From assembly GCF_900187395.1 (NCBI RefSeq), contig NZ_FYEZ01000001.1, forward strand, positions 1,364,001-1,428,000: 64,000 nt of DNA, in the 5' to 3' direction. The translations under genes were made by a program, and so were the position numbers. Within the stretch, counting starts at the first letter, position 1; every line of letters begins with the position of its first letter. The notes under the pieces are model-generated. The model did no database searches. It worked only from the letters and a program-made list of their open reading frames with translations, and was not told the DNA's origin. Below, piece after piece: positions 8,269 to 17,845 of this stretch. The stretch comes from Kytococcus aerolatus (lineage in GTDB: Bacteria > Actinomycetota > Actinomycetes > Actinomycetales > Dermatophilaceae).

Positions 8269-10008
8269 TCAGCCCCCGGTGAGGGAGTCGTAGAGCTCCA
8301 CGCTGCGGGCGGCGACGACCTCCCAGGTGGCCTCCTCCTCGGCCCACCGGGCCCCGGCGGCCGCAGTGGCCTCCCGGCGAGCACGGGTGGTGGCGTCGGG
8401 GAGCATCCACTCGTCCAGCGCGCGGGTCCACGCCGCGGGATCCGGCGCCACCGTGGCGCCGCGCCCGCCGGCGACGAGCTCGGCCAGCGGGGGGAGGTCG
8501 GCCACGAGCACCACCGACCGGGCGAACATCGCGCTGAGCGGCTTGAGCGGGGTGACCAGCCGGGTCACCGGGGTGTCCAGCCGGGGGACGCAGAAGAGGT
8601 CGAGGACGGCGTTCCAGCCGGGCACCTCCGCGTGCGGGACCCGTCCCACCAGGTGGATCCGCTCGGCGACCCCGGCCGGGAGCCCGGCCCGCTGGGCCTG
8701 CAGGGGGGACAGGGCCGGCCCGCCTCCCACCACGACCAGGTGGCCCGGGGCCTCCGGCCGGTTCCGGCAGTGCGCGGCGAAGGCGTCCACGAGCAGCGCG
8801 GTGCCCTCGTAGTCGTTGAGCGTGGTGACGGTGCCGGCCACCACCTCGTCCGGCCCGATGCCGAGCGCCTCCCGGTGGGCCCGGGCCCGCTCCAGGGTGG
8901 CGGGGGCCCGGCCGGCGGTGATCTCCTCGCGGGGGGCGGCGTTGCCCAGCAGGTGGACCCGGGCCGGGTCGACGCCACGGCCGATGATCTCCTGCCGCAT
9001 CGTCTCCGAGAGGGTGGTCACGGCGTCGGCCGCCGCCATGCACGCCGTCTCCGCGGCCCGGGCGAGGTGGCGGTGCTCGGCCCCCGGGTCGCCTCCGCGG
9101 GAGACCCAGGTCTCTTCGAGGAAGCCGCGCACCTCGTAGACCACCGGGATGCCGAGCCGGCGCCCCACGGTGAGGGCGGCCTGGGCGTTCGTGAAGCGCG
9201 AGTGGGCGTGGAGCACCGCGGGGCGGAGCCGCTGCACCAGCCGGGTGAGCTCCTCGACGTGGAGGGCGAGCAGCTCGTCGTCCCGCAGCGGCAGCGAGGG
9301 CGGCAGGAGGAGGTGGTGGGGCACCCCGTCGACCGGGTGCTCGGCCCACCGGGGCAGGGCACCGGAGTCCACCGGGAAGCCCGGGCGGGTGACCACCTGC
9401 GGGGACCAGCCGAGCCGGGACTGCGCCACGGTGAGGCCGCGGGTGCGCAGCGTGTACCCGGCCTGGGTCCACGGCAGGGAGTTCGTCACCACGTGGAGGA
9501 CGGAGCGCGGGGTGGCGGCGAGGACGGTGGGGGCCGGGCGCTCCTCCTCCCAGGGGCGGGCACGGAGGGCGGCCAGCTCCCCGAGCACCCGCTCGCGCAG
9601 GCTCGCCGCGCCGCGCTCGGTCAGCCCCGCCAGGAGCTCGACGGCGGCACCACGCTCCCCGGCGTCCACCAGCGAGAGGGCCCGGGCGGTGCGTGCCGCC
9701 GGGTGGTCGTCGAGGCGCTCCACGGCGATCCGCCGGGCGGTGGGGAGGTGGAGGATCGCGGCCACCCGCAGCACGGCGGGCAGCCCGTCGGCAGGGGACT
9801 CGGTGGCGAGCCGCTCGACGGTCTCCCGGGCCCGGGCGTTCTGCCCCGCCGCGTCGAGCGCGAGGGCGCGCAGCGGGCTCTGCGCGGGCAGGATCCGACC
9901 GACGGACCCGGCCACCGGTGTCGGGGCGGCGCGCAGCGCCACCGAGAGCAGCTTGCGGGGGTCCGTCGCGAGATGGCGTCGGGCGACGGAGAGGGCCAGC
10001 CGGGCCAC
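8269..10008 (-). CDS. GT4-type glycosyltransferase with helical N-terminal region
   Basis: Predicted 579 residues. Residues 1 to about 160 are Ala/Leu/Arg-rich and look like helical repeats (TPR-like). The GT-B fold starts at SVLHVVTNSLPWTQAGYTLR and runs to the end, with GADAVTTLSETM and the donor-side region DLFCVPRLDTPVTRLVTPLK. GT4 enzymes usually have a glutamate in the later EAM-like position; here the motif reads PLKPLSAMFA, with Ser instead of Glu, while the paralogue at 15643-17814 keeps it (PIKPFESMAM). The enzyme may therefore be altered or inactive. The GTG start at 10008 lacks a good ribosome site. Sugar and acceptor unknown. Confidence 0.8.
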   Translation of the reverse strand: MARLALSVARRHLATDPRKLLSVALRAAPTPVAGSVGRILPAQSPLRALALDAAGQNARARETVERLATESPADGLPAVLRVAAILHLPTARRIAVERLDDHPAARTARALSLVDAGERGAAVELLAGLTERGAASLRERVLGELAALRARPWEEERPAPTVLAATPRSVLHVVTNSLPWTQAGYTLRTRGLTVAQSRLGWSPQVVTRPGFPVDSGALPRWAEHPVDGVPHHLLLPPSLPLRDDELLALHVEELTRLVQRLRPAVLHAHSRFTNAQAALTVGRRLGIPVVYEVRGFLEETWVSRGGDPGAEHRHLARAAETACMAAADAVTTLSETMRQEIIGRGVDPARVHLLGNAAPREEITAGRAPATLERARAHREALGIGPDEVVAGTVTTLNDYEGTALLVDAFAAHCRNRPEAPGHLVVVGGGPALSPLQAQRAGLPAGVAERIHLVGRVPHAEVPGWNAVLDLFCVPRLDTPVTRLVTPLKPLSAMFARSVVLVADLPPLAELVAGGRGATVAPDPAAWTRALDEWMLPDATTRARREATAAAGARWAEEEATWEVVAARSVELYDSLTGG

Positions 10009-10096
10009 TGCGAGCCAAGGGGGTGTGATGACGACCTCCGTGCCGGGTCAGGACGGGCGTCGATTCGGCGCCCCCGCGGGGAGCTCCCGCCTCCGT

Positions 10097-10102
10097 TAGG
10101 CT
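10097..10102 (+). promoter_or_regulatory. -10 element upstream of the UDP-GlcNAc 2-epimerase gene
   Basis: TAGGCT (TANNNT) lies in the 238-base divergent region between the two glycosylation genes. A start near 10109 would leave about 138 leader bases. Assigned on the hexamer alone. Confidence 0.3.
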
Positions 10103-10246
10103 CAGGCACTCTACGTCCGTGGGCCCTCGCTGTCCACGACTCGTGGGGCCGCTCCGCCGGCCTCCCGGTGGGTGCCTTCCGCCGGGACCACGGCTGGGGG
10201 AGAATCGAGGCAGCAGCAGCCGACCGACGATTGGATGTCAACGCTC

Positions 10247-11356
10247 ATGAACCCCCTGGTGGTCCACGTGACCGGTGCCCGCCCGAACTTCCCGAAGGTC
10301 GCGCCGGTGATGCGCGCCCTGGAGGCCGCTGGCGTGGAGCAGCTCCTCGTCCACACCGGGCAGCACTACGACGAGAAGATGAGCGACGTCTTCTTCCGCC
10401 AGCTCGGCATCCCCGAGCCCGACGTGAACCTGGGCGTCGGCTCGGGCACCCACGGCGTGCAGACCGCGAAGGTCATGATGGGCCTGGAGGAGCTCTTCAC
10501 CGAGCGCCAGCCGGCCCTCGTCGTGGTCTACGGCGACGTGAACTCCACCGTGGCGGCCTCGCTGGTCGCGGCGAAGATGGGCATCGACACCGCCCACGTC
10601 GAGGCCGGCCTGCGCTCCTTCGACCTGACCATGCCCGAGGAGATCAACCGTCTGGTCACCGACCGGCTGGCGACCCTGCTGCTGACGACCAGCTCGGACG
10701 CCAACGTCCACCTGGGCAACGAGGGCGCCGACCCGCAGGCCGTGCACTTCGTGGGCAACCCGATGATCGACACGCTGCTGTCCAACCTGGAGCGCTACGA
10801 CACCGAGGCCGCCCTGGCCTCGCTGGGGGACCAGGTGCCCGCCGGGGTGTCCGGCGGCCAGTACGCCGTGGTGACCGTGCACCGTCCCGGCAATGTCGAC
10901 CTGCCCGAGGACGTCCAGGCCCTGGTGCGCTCCCTGCACTCGGTGGCCGACCGGGTCCCGGTCATCGTGCCGCTGCACCCCCGCGGCCGCACCCGCCTGC
11001 AGGAGGCCGGCTTCATGGACCACGAGAACGTCCACGTGGTCGACCCCCTGGGCTACCTGGAGTTCATGGGCCTGGTCCGCGGCGCCGCCCTGGTCGTCAC
11101 CGACTCCGGCGGCGTGCAGGAGGAGACCACCGTCCTGGGCGTCCCCTGCCTGACGGTCCGCCCGAACACCGAGCGTCCGGTCACCATCACCCACGGCACC
11201 AACCAGCTCGTCACCCGCGAGGGCGTGGCCGAGGCCGCCGCCGCCGTCCTCGAGCGCGGCCCGGTGACCGACCACCCCGTCCCCCCGCTGTGGGACGGCC
11301 ACGCCGGCGAGCGCATCGCCACCGTGATCACCGGCCACCTGGGGATCGACGGCTGA
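10247..11356 (+). CDS. wecB: UDP-N-acetylglucosamine 2-epimerase (non-hydrolysing)
   Basis: Predicted 369 residues. It interconverts UDP-GlcNAc and UDP-ManNAc. The start NPLVVHVTGARPNFPKVAP matches the family N-terminus, followed by HTGQHYDEKMSDVFF, HVEAGLRSFD, EEINR and the C-terminal VTDSGGVQEE and LGVPCLTVRPNTERP signatures. The ATG at 10247 was preferred because it sits directly at the conserved beginning. An ATG at 10235 adds four residues and is equally possible, as neither has a clear ribosome site. The stop overlaps the next gene start (TGATG). With the dehydrogenase at 22714-23979 it would give UDP-ManNAcA. Confidence 0.93.
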   Translation: MNPLVVHVTGARPNFPKVAPVMRALEAAGVEQLLVHTGQHYDEKMSDVFFRQLGIPEPDVNLGVGSGTHGVQTAKVMMGLEELFTERQPALVVVYGDVNSTVAASLVAAKMGIDTAHVEAGLRSFDLTMPEEINRLVTDRLATLLLTTSSDANVHLGNEGADPQAVHFVGNPMIDTLLSNLERYDTEAALASLGDQVPAGVSGGQYAVVTVHRPGNVDLPEDVQALVRSLHSVADRVPVIVPLHPRGRTRLQEAGFMDHENVHVVDPLGYLEFMGLVRGAALVVTDSGGVQEETTVLGVPCLTVRPNTERPVTITHGTNQLVTREGVAEAAAAVLERGPVTDHPVPPLWDGHAGERIATVITGHLGIDG

Positions 11357-13245
11357 TGGGTCCGGCACGTCCCCTGGCCCGGCTGGCACGGCGGGGACGC
11401 CGCGTGCTGGGAGCGGCCCTGCGTGACCCGCAGCAGCGGCGGGAGCTGCCCGGGAAGGCGCAGCGCGCCGCCCGCCGGGAGCTCGTCCGGGTGCGGACGC
11501 AGGCTGCCCGCCGGGCCGGGGCGCGCGTGCCGCTGCCCGCGGTGGAGATCCCGGACGGGCCGGTCGCCCGCCCAGGCACCCGCGCCGCGGTCGTCCTCGA
11601 CACCTTCAGCGAGCTCTGCCTGCGCTACGAGTGGGACCAGCACCCGTTGAGCCGCGAGGGCTGGCGGGCCGAGCTGGCGGAGATCCGCCCCCACCTGCTC
11701 TTCGTCGAGTCCGCCTGGAACGGCAACGACGGTCAGTGGCGGCTGGCCATGACCGGCGAGGGGGCACCGGCGCAGGAGCTCCGCGAGCTGGTGGCCCACT
11801 GCCGCGAGGCCGGCATCCCCACGGTCTTCTGGAACAAGGAGGACCCGCCCAACTACGACCGCTTCCTCGAGACGGCCCGGCTCTTCGACCACGTGTGGAC
11901 GGTCGACGCCGACCGGATCCCGCGCTACCGCGAGGACCTCGGCCACGACCGGGTCGGTCTCCTGCCCTTCAGCGCCCAGCCGCGCATCCACAACCCCGTG
12001 CAGCGCGGCTCCGGCCGGGACCGGGAGGTGGCCTTCGCCGGCAGCTACTTCGCGGACAAGCACCCCGAGCGTCGTGAGCAGATGCACCACCTGCTGGGCG
12101 CCGCCCTGGACCAGGGGCTGGAGATCTACTCGCGCCAGGCCGGTGGGGACCGTCGCTACGCCTTCCCCCGCCGCTTCCGACCCGCCGTGGTCGGCTCCCT
12201 GCCCTACGAGAAGATGCTCGCCGCCTCGACGGCCTACAAGGTCTTCCTCAACGTCAACTCGGTGACCGCCTCCCCGACGATGTGCGCCCGGCGGCTCTTC
12301 GAGCTCTCCGCCGCGCAGACCCCGGTGCTCAGCGGGCCCTCGGCGGCGATCGAGCCCGTCTTCGGCGACACCGTGGCCGTCGCCCGGGACGAGGAGGAGG
12401 CCGACGAGCTGCTCCGTGCGCTGCTCCAGCACCCGGAGCTGCGCGACCGGCGCGCGCTCCTGGCCCACCGGCGGGTCTTCGACGCCCACCTGGCCACGCA
12501 CCGGGTCGCGCAGGTCCTGCAGGGCGTCGGGATCGACTCCCCGCCGAGCGTCCCGACGATCAGCGCGGTCGTCCCGACGATGCGCCCGCACACCGTCGAG
12601 CACGTGCTCCGGACGATCAGCACCCAGGTGCACCCCGCGGTCGAGCTCGTCCTCGTGGCCCACGGGGTGGAGATCGACACCGAGCGGGTGCGCTCCACGG
12701 CCCGCGAGCTGGGGGTGGAGCAGGTGCAGGTGGTGCACGCCGCCGCGGAGCTCACCCTCGGGGCGGTGATGAACCTCGGCATCGAGGCCGCCGGCGGCCA
12801 GTACGTCGCGAAGATGGACGACGACAACCTCTACGGCCCCCACTACCTCTCGGACCTCGTGCGCTCGTTCAGCTGGACGGACGCCCAGGTGGTTGGCAAG
12901 TGGGCGCACTACGCGCACCTGCAGGCCAGCGACGCGACCCTCCTGCGCTTCGGGCACGCCGAGCACCGGTACACCGACCTGGTGCAGGGCGGGACCATGC
13001 TCATCCCCCGGGAGGTGGCCACGGAGCTGCGCTTCGAGGACCTGCCCCGCCGCGTCGACACGACCTTCTGCCAGAAGGTGCAGCGCGCCGGTGGCCGGGT
13101 CTACTCCGCCGACCGCTTCAACTTCGTCTCCGTCCGGGGAGCCTCCCCGGACGCCCACACCTGGACCATCACCGACCGCGAGCTGCTCGCGAAGCGTGGC
13201 CGCCTCGTCTTCTTCGGGGACCCCACCGGCCACGTGATGGTCTGA
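11356..13245 (+). CDS. CgeB-like + GT2 two-domain glycosyltransferase
   Basis: Predicted 629 residues. The N-terminal half resembles the CgeB/YkvP-type GT-B glycosyltransferases (PF13524-like): EWDQHPLSREGWRAEL, then VFWNKEDPPNYDRF, FAGSYFADKH and a C-terminal CARRLFELSAAQTPVLSGPS block. A GT2 (GT-A) domain begins near residue 398 with ISAVVPTMRPHTVEHV; KMDDDNLYGPHYLSDLV carries the metal-binding DDD near residue 487. It is translationally coupled to wecB (TGATG). The second half of the protein encoded at 17846-20914 is a clear paralogue with the same two domains. Likely adds two sugars, or one sugar repeatedly, to the island polymer; specificity unknown. Confidence 0.85.
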   Translation: MGPARPLARLARRGRRVLGAALRDPQQRRELPGKAQRAARRELVRVRTQAARRAGARVPLPAVEIPDGPVARPGTRAAVVLDTFSELCLRYEWDQHPLSREGWRAELAEIRPHLLFVESAWNGNDGQWRLAMTGEGAPAQELRELVAHCREAGIPTVFWNKEDPPNYDRFLETARLFDHVWTVDADRIPRYREDLGHDRVGLLPFSAQPRIHNPVQRGSGRDREVAFAGSYFADKHPERREQMHHLLGAALDQGLEIYSRQAGGDRRYAFPRRFRPAVVGSLPYEKMLAASTAYKVFLNVNSVTASPTMCARRLFELSAAQTPVLSGPSAAIEPVFGDTVAVARDEEEADELLRALLQHPELRDRRALLAHRRVFDAHLATHRVAQVLQGVGIDSPPSVPTISAVVPTMRPHTVEHVLRTISTQVHPAVELVLVAHGVEIDTERVRSTARELGVEQVQVVHAAAELTLGAVMNLGIEAAGGQYVAKMDDDNLYGPHYLSDLVRSFSWTDAQVVGKWAHYAHLQASDATLLRFGHAEHRYTDLVQGGTMLIPREVATELRFEDLPRRVDTTFCQKVQRAGGRVYSADRFNFVSVRGASPDAHTWTITDRELLAKRGRLVFFGDPTGHVMV

Positions 13246-13373
13246 GCCGGACCCCGCCCGCCACCGCCGGAGGCGATGGAACTTCCCGGTCCGGCCTGAC
13301 ATGATCGGCCAGTTCATCGCGCAGCGAGCGGCTCCCACGGAGCACGGACGCGTCCGCGTCAGGAGGAGAACTG

Positions 13374-15530
13374 ATGACTGCCCACGGCCTTCCCGCGGCC
13401 CCGTCGACCACGGACCGCCCGGCCAACACCCCGAACCCCAAGGTCTTCCGCGGTGACATCGAGGGCCTGCGCGCCATCGCCGTGGGCCTGGTCCTGCTGC
13501 ACCACGTGCACTTTCCCGGGGTCACCGGGGGCTTCGCCGGCGTGGACATCTTCTTCGTGATCTCCGGGTACCTCATCACCGCGGGGCTCCTCAAGGAGGT
13601 CCGCTCCACCGGCACGGTCTCGTTGCCGAAGTTCTACGCCCGCCGGGCCCGCCGCCTGCTGCCCGCCGCCTCGCTGGTGCTCGTGTTCACCGCGGTGGTG
13701 GGCTGGTTCGTCATGGCGCGCAGCGCCCTGGCCGACCTCGCCAACGACGTCCTGGCGGCCACCTTCTACGTCGTCAACTGGTCGTTGGCGATGCGGGAGG
13801 TCGACTACCTCGCCGAGGACGCCGCGCCCTCCCCGCTGCAGCACTACTGGTCGCTCTCGGTCGAGGAGCAGTTCTACGTCGTCTGGCCGGTGCTCATCAT
13901 CATCGGTGCCTTCATCGCCCGGCGCCTGGGGCGTCGCCGGATGACCGTCATCGGCCTGCTGCTGGTGCTCATGCTCGGTGCGAGCCTCGTGCACTCCGTC
14001 CTGCACACCGCCTCCGACCCGGCGACCGCCTACTTCTTCACCACGACCCGTGTCTGGGAGCTCGCCGTGGGTGCGCTGGTGGCCTACCTGGCCGACCGGG
14101 CCCGGAGCATCCCGCGCGCCGTGGCCGAGGTGATGACCGCCGTCGGCGTCGTGGCCCTGGCCGTGGCGGCCCTGGCCTACACCACCTCCACCCCGTGGCC
14201 GGGCAGCGCCGCCCTGCTGCCGGTGCTGGGCACCGCGGCGGTGATCCTCGCCGGGTGCAGCACCCCGGACACCCTCGTCGGACGGCTGCTGGGTGTGTCC
14301 CCGATGCGCTTCATCGGTGGCATCTCCTACGCCCTCTACCTGTGGCACTGGCCGCTGCTGATCTTCCTGGAGGAGCTGCGCCCCGGGTCCGGCCTGCTCA
14401 CCCGCCTGGCGGTCGTGGGTCTGGCGATCGCCCTCTCCTGGGGCACCAAGCTGCTGCTGGAGGACCCGATCCGGTACCACAAGGCGCTCTCGGCCTCCGT
14501 GCCCAAGGCGCTGCTCATGGGTGGTACCGCCATGGCCATCACCGCTCTCGTGGGTGGTGCCGTCTGGATGGGTGCCCCCAAGCTCACCCACTCCCCGGAC
14601 AGCGCGAAGGGCGCCGTCGCCCTGGTGCCGGAGGACCAGTGGTCGGCGGCGAAGGACTCCGGGGAGGGGGCCGGCGAGAGCCTGCTCATCGCCGACCCCT
14701 CCTCGCAGGTCACGACCTCCGGCTCGGTCTACCCCGAGCCCGCCCTGGCCCCGGAGGACGTGCCGAGCGCCTACGAGGACGAGTGCCAGGCCATGCAGGA
14801 GGACACCACGCCCCCCGGCCGGGACGACTGCGTCTACGGCGCGGCCGACGGGAAGACCCGGGTCGCGGTGGTCGGTGACTCGAAGATGGTCCAGTGGCTC
14901 CCGGCCCTGGAGGCCATCGCCCGGGCCGAGGACTGGCGCCTCGAGGTGTACAACAAGTCCGCCTGCTCGCTGAGCACCGAGGGCAAGTACGACGAGTGCG
15001 AGCAGTACAACGAGGCCCTCGTGGAGCAGCTCGCCGCGGACGCCCCCGACATGGTCATCACCTCGGCGGGGGACACGGTGAACACCGAGTCGATCGCCCA
15101 GAGCATGGTGGAGCACCTCACCACCCTGCAGGACGCCGGGGCACAGATCGTCCTGGTGGCCGACAACCCCTCCACCCGGAAGGGTGATCTCGAGGGCGAC
15201 CAGTCCGTGTACCAGTGCATGGAGGAGAACCCGGACGACTTCTCCGCCTGCTCGTTCCCGGCGAACGACGAGAACGGCAACATGACCCTGGAGAAGGTCG
15301 ACGAGGCGATGTCCGGGGTGGAGTACGTCGACGTGAACGACTACCTGTGCCCGCCCGGGGACGACTGCCCGGCGGCCATCGGCGGCATGACCATCTACCG
15401 CCAGGGATCGCACGTCACCGCCTCGTACGTCCGCTCGCTGACCCCGATGCTGCACCGGGCCCTCATCCAGCACGGCGTGGCGCACGCGGACGAGGTCCCG
15501 CTGGAGGTCTCCGAGGAGCCCGCCGAGTGA
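13374..15530 (+). CDS. OafA/YrhL-type membrane acyltransferase with C-terminal SGNH domain
   Basis: Predicted 718 residues. The acyltransferase-3 domain starts at FRGDIEGLRAIAVGLVLLHH (His pair at its end) and has GFAGVDIFFVISGYLIT, about ten membrane helices, HYWSLSVEEQFYVVWP and YALYLWHWPLLIF. After a last helix (near residue 390) comes an extracytoplasmic SGNH domain with VVGDSKMVQW (nucleophile Ser) near residue 500 and GSHVTASY near the end. Such proteins O-acetylate cell-surface polymers: the membrane part moves the acyl group across and the SGNH part transfers it. The ATG at 13374 has AGGAGG eight bases upstream. Paralogue of 34501-36819. Confidence 0.92.
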   Translation: MTAHGLPAAPSTTDRPANTPNPKVFRGDIEGLRAIAVGLVLLHHVHFPGVTGGFAGVDIFFVISGYLITAGLLKEVRSTGTVSLPKFYARRARRLLPAASLVLVFTAVVGWFVMARSALADLANDVLAATFYVVNWSLAMREVDYLAEDAAPSPLQHYWSLSVEEQFYVVWPVLIIIGAFIARRLGRRRMTVIGLLLVLMLGASLVHSVLHTASDPATAYFFTTTRVWELAVGALVAYLADRARSIPRAVAEVMTAVGVVALAVAALAYTTSTPWPGSAALLPVLGTAAVILAGCSTPDTLVGRLLGVSPMRFIGGISYALYLWHWPLLIFLEELRPGSGLLTRLAVVGLAIALSWGTKLLLEDPIRYHKALSASVPKALLMGGTAMAITALVGGAVWMGAPKLTHSPDSAKGAVALVPEDQWSAAKDSGEGAGESLLIADPSSQVTTSGSVYPEPALAPEDVPSAYEDECQAMQEDTTPPGRDDCVYGAADGKTRVAVVGDSKMVQWLPALEAIARAEDWRLEVYNKSACSLSTEGKYDECEQYNEALVEQLAADAPDMVITSAGDTVNTESIAQSMVEHLTTLQDAGAQIVLVADNPSTRKGDLEGDQSVYQCMEENPDDFSACSFPANDENGNMTLEKVDEAMSGVEYVDVNDYLCPPGDDCPAAIGGMTIYRQGSHVTASYVRSLTPMLHRALIQHGVAHADEVPLEVSEEPAE

Positions 15531-15565
15531 GGACCCGGTGGGGCGGGCCACGTCCGCCCCACCGG

Positions 15566-15617
15566 CTGCACGGCTGAGGCCCGGCACCCCGTGGGGTGCC
15601 GGGCCTCAGCCGTGCAG
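15566..15617. terminator. Perfect 25-bp inverted repeat between convergent genes
   Basis: The arms 15566-15590 and 15593-15617 are exact reverse complements around a two-base centre (CTGCACGGCTGAGG at the outer end). It separates the convergent acyltransferase and glycosyltransferase genes and probably terminates both. No T-run. Confidence 0.75.
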
Positions 15618-15642
15618 CGTGCGCCGGCGCACGCGGGATCCC

Positions 15643-17814
15643 TCAGTCGCGGCCGAGCACCCGGTGGTAGGCGTCGTCGGCGATGGTCACGACATCGGAC
15701 CAGTCCCGGTGCTCCAGGACCCACTCCCGGGCCTGACGGCCCATCTGCTGGCGCAGCTCGGGGGAGTCCAGGTAGCGGCGCAGGCAGGACGCGAGGTCCT
15801 CGGCGCTGCCCTTCTCGAAGACCAGGCCGCGCTCGTCGGGGGCGACGATCTCGGTGAGGGCCGCCACCGAGGAGGAGATGACCGCCTTGCCCATGGCCAT
15901 CGACTCGAAGGGCTTGATCGGGCTGATGAGCTCGCACACCGGCAGCGGCAGGCGCGTGAACGGGGTGATGTCGAAGAGCGACAGGTAGCGCGGCACCTCC
16001 GAGTGCGGGACGCGACCGGTGAAGGTCACCACGTCCCCCAGCTCGAGCTCGGCGGCCAGGCCGTGCAGCCGGGCCTGGTGGTGGCCGTCGCCGACGATGA
16101 TCACGTGGAAGTCGTCCCGCTCCCGGCGCAGCTCGTCGGCGGCCCGGAGGATGAGCTCGATGCCCTCGTAGTCCACGAGGCCACCGGCGTACCCGATGAC
16201 GACCTTGCCCTCCACGCCCAGCTCGGCGGCGAGCTCGACGTCGCGCCCGCGCGGCTCGAAGTTCGCGGTGTGCACACCGTTGGGCAGAACCACGATCCGG
16301 TCGGCAGGGCCCCCGCGGCGGATCATCTCCTCCCGCAGCGCCTCGGTGATGACGAACGTGAGATCGGCGTTGCGCACGATGTGGTTCTCGAGCTCGGTCA
16401 TGTACGCGTAGGACTCGGTCTGCTCGAAGTTCGGGCGGCGGGAGACCTTCATGAGGTCCTCCAGCCCGCGCATCTCGTAGACGAAGGGGATGCCCAGGCG
16501 GCGGGCCGCCTGCAGGCCCGCCAGACCGTTGTTCTGGAAGCTGCTGGCGTGGATCAGCGAGGCGCGGTGGCGCACGGCGTGCTCGGCGATCCGGTCGGCG
16601 AAGCGGTTGATGTACGAGGCCAGCGGCGTGTTGTCGTAGACGCGCTCGCCCGGCTCCAGCAGGCGGTGGTAGGCGATCCCGTCCACCACGTCCACCGGGG
16701 CCACGTAGGTCTTGCTCTTGGGCGACCAGCGGTCGTACGGGAAGCCCAGCCGGGTCACGGCCTCCATGTCCCAGCCGAGATCGCGCAGACCGGTGATGAC
16801 GCCGTGGGAGCGGGTGGCGTACCCCCCGGACTGGTGGGGCAGGCTCTGCGCCAGCACGCTGAGGACGGCGCGGGGGCGCGGCTCGTAGGCCGGCTCCGGG
16901 CGGGCCTCGTAGACCGGCCAGCCGTGGTCCACGACGGCCAGCTGGTCGCTGGCGGTGCGGTGGATGGCCCGGGCGTCCTTCTGCCCGCGACGGTGGCTGA
17001 TGGCCCGGCCGGCGAGCACCTCGGCGGCCCGCAGGTGGCCGGCGCGCAGGGCCGCCTTGGCCGCCCACATCACCGGGCGGGTCGGGAAGTCCTGCTGCTC
17101 GCAGCGGTGGAACTCCATCATCCGCCGCAGCTCCTCGAAGTCCCCGAGGTGCGTGAGCAGGGAGACCGCCACGGCCAGCCCGTCCGGGCCGGTGGTCGCC
17201 AGGTCCCGCGCGATGTCGCGGATCTCGTCCTCGTCCTGGTGGACCATGAGGATGGAGTCCCGGCGGACCTGCACCATGCTCGTGGAGTCGGTGGAGATCG
17301 GCCAGGTCCGCACGTTGTCCAGGAAGCGCTGGGTGAGCTCCTGGTCGGGGGTGCGGAAGGTCTTCATGAGCCGGGCCGCGTCGGTCTTGTTGGTGGCCTT
17401 GACGCGGGTGGCCTTCTCCAGCAGCTCCCGGCGCCCGGTGTCCACGCCCAGCCGGTCCAGCAGCTGCAGGTGACGGCCCAGGGCCCCGGCGTCCGGCTGG
17501 TCACCGCGGGTGGAGTGCTCGGCGGCGGCGACCGCCTCGTCGTGCCGACCCAGGGCCGCCAGGGCGCTGGCCCGCATCGAGTGGCCCTTGGGGTTCAGCG
17601 AGGCCGGGTCCACCGCGTCCAGCACGGCCAGGGCGCGGTCCGGGGCGGCGTTGTCCTTGAGCTCGTGGTGGGCACGGTAGAGGAGCACCCGCTGGCCCAC
17701 CGAGCCACCGGCCTGCGGGAGCGAGGCCACCGGTCGGACGGGCAGGTGCTGGACGGCGCTGCGGGCGGCCGCCTTCGCGTGGCCACGCAGGGCGGCGGGG
17801 TTCAGGGAGGGCAT
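15643..17814 (-). CDS. GT4 glycosyltransferase with long helical N-terminal region
   Basis: Predicted 723 residues. Residues 1 to about 310 are alpha-helical and repeat-like (for example ALAALGRHDEAVAAAEHS, a TPR-type unit). The GT4 domain starts near VLSVLAQSLPHQSGGYATR and includes ASSFQNNGLAGLQAARRLG, VVLPNGVHTANFEP, VIGYAGGLVDYEG and PIKPFESMAMGKAVISS, with the usual glutamate in place. A good ribosome site (AAAGGA) precedes the ATG at 17814. It lies 31 bases after the upstream multidomain glycosyltransferase gene and is probably last in the operon that starts at 23979. Paralogue of 8269-10008. Donor and acceptor unknown. Confidence 0.88.
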   Translation of the reverse strand: MPSLNPAALRGHAKAAARSAVQHLPVRPVASLPQAGGSVGQRVLLYRAHHELKDNAAPDRALAVLDAVDPASLNPKGHSMRASALAALGRHDEAVAAAEHSTRGDQPDAGALGRHLQLLDRLGVDTGRRELLEKATRVKATNKTDAARLMKTFRTPDQELTQRFLDNVRTWPISTDSTSMVQVRRDSILMVHQDEDEIRDIARDLATTGPDGLAVAVSLLTHLGDFEELRRMMEFHRCEQQDFPTRPVMWAAKAALRAGHLRAAEVLAGRAISHRRGQKDARAIHRTASDQLAVVDHGWPVYEARPEPAYEPRPRAVLSVLAQSLPHQSGGYATRSHGVITGLRDLGWDMEAVTRLGFPYDRWSPKSKTYVAPVDVVDGIAYHRLLEPGERVYDNTPLASYINRFADRIAEHAVRHRASLIHASSFQNNGLAGLQAARRLGIPFVYEMRGLEDLMKVSRRPNFEQTESYAYMTELENHIVRNADLTFVITEALREEMIRRGGPADRIVVLPNGVHTANFEPRGRDVELAAELGVEGKVVIGYAGGLVDYEGIELILRAADELRRERDDFHVIIVGDGHHQARLHGLAAELELGDVVTFTGRVPHSEVPRYLSLFDITPFTRLPLPVCELISPIKPFESMAMGKAVISSSVAALTEIVAPDERGLVFEKGSAEDLASCLRRYLDSPELRQQMGRQAREWVLEHRDWSDVVTIADDAYHRVLGRD

Positions 17815-17845
17815 GGTTCCTTTCGAGGGCCTCGGGGCCGGTGGG

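Noticed and set aside
8245-11355. Upstream extension of the CgeB-GT2 gene
   Set aside because: The frame is open by chance across the GT4 antisense strand and wecB; the real start overlaps the wecB stop at 11356.
13246-13295. Terminator between the CgeB-GT2 and acyltransferase genes
   Set aside because: GCCGGACC and GGTCCGGC arms exist, but they enclose a 34-base loop and both genes point the same way; not strong enough to list as a feature.
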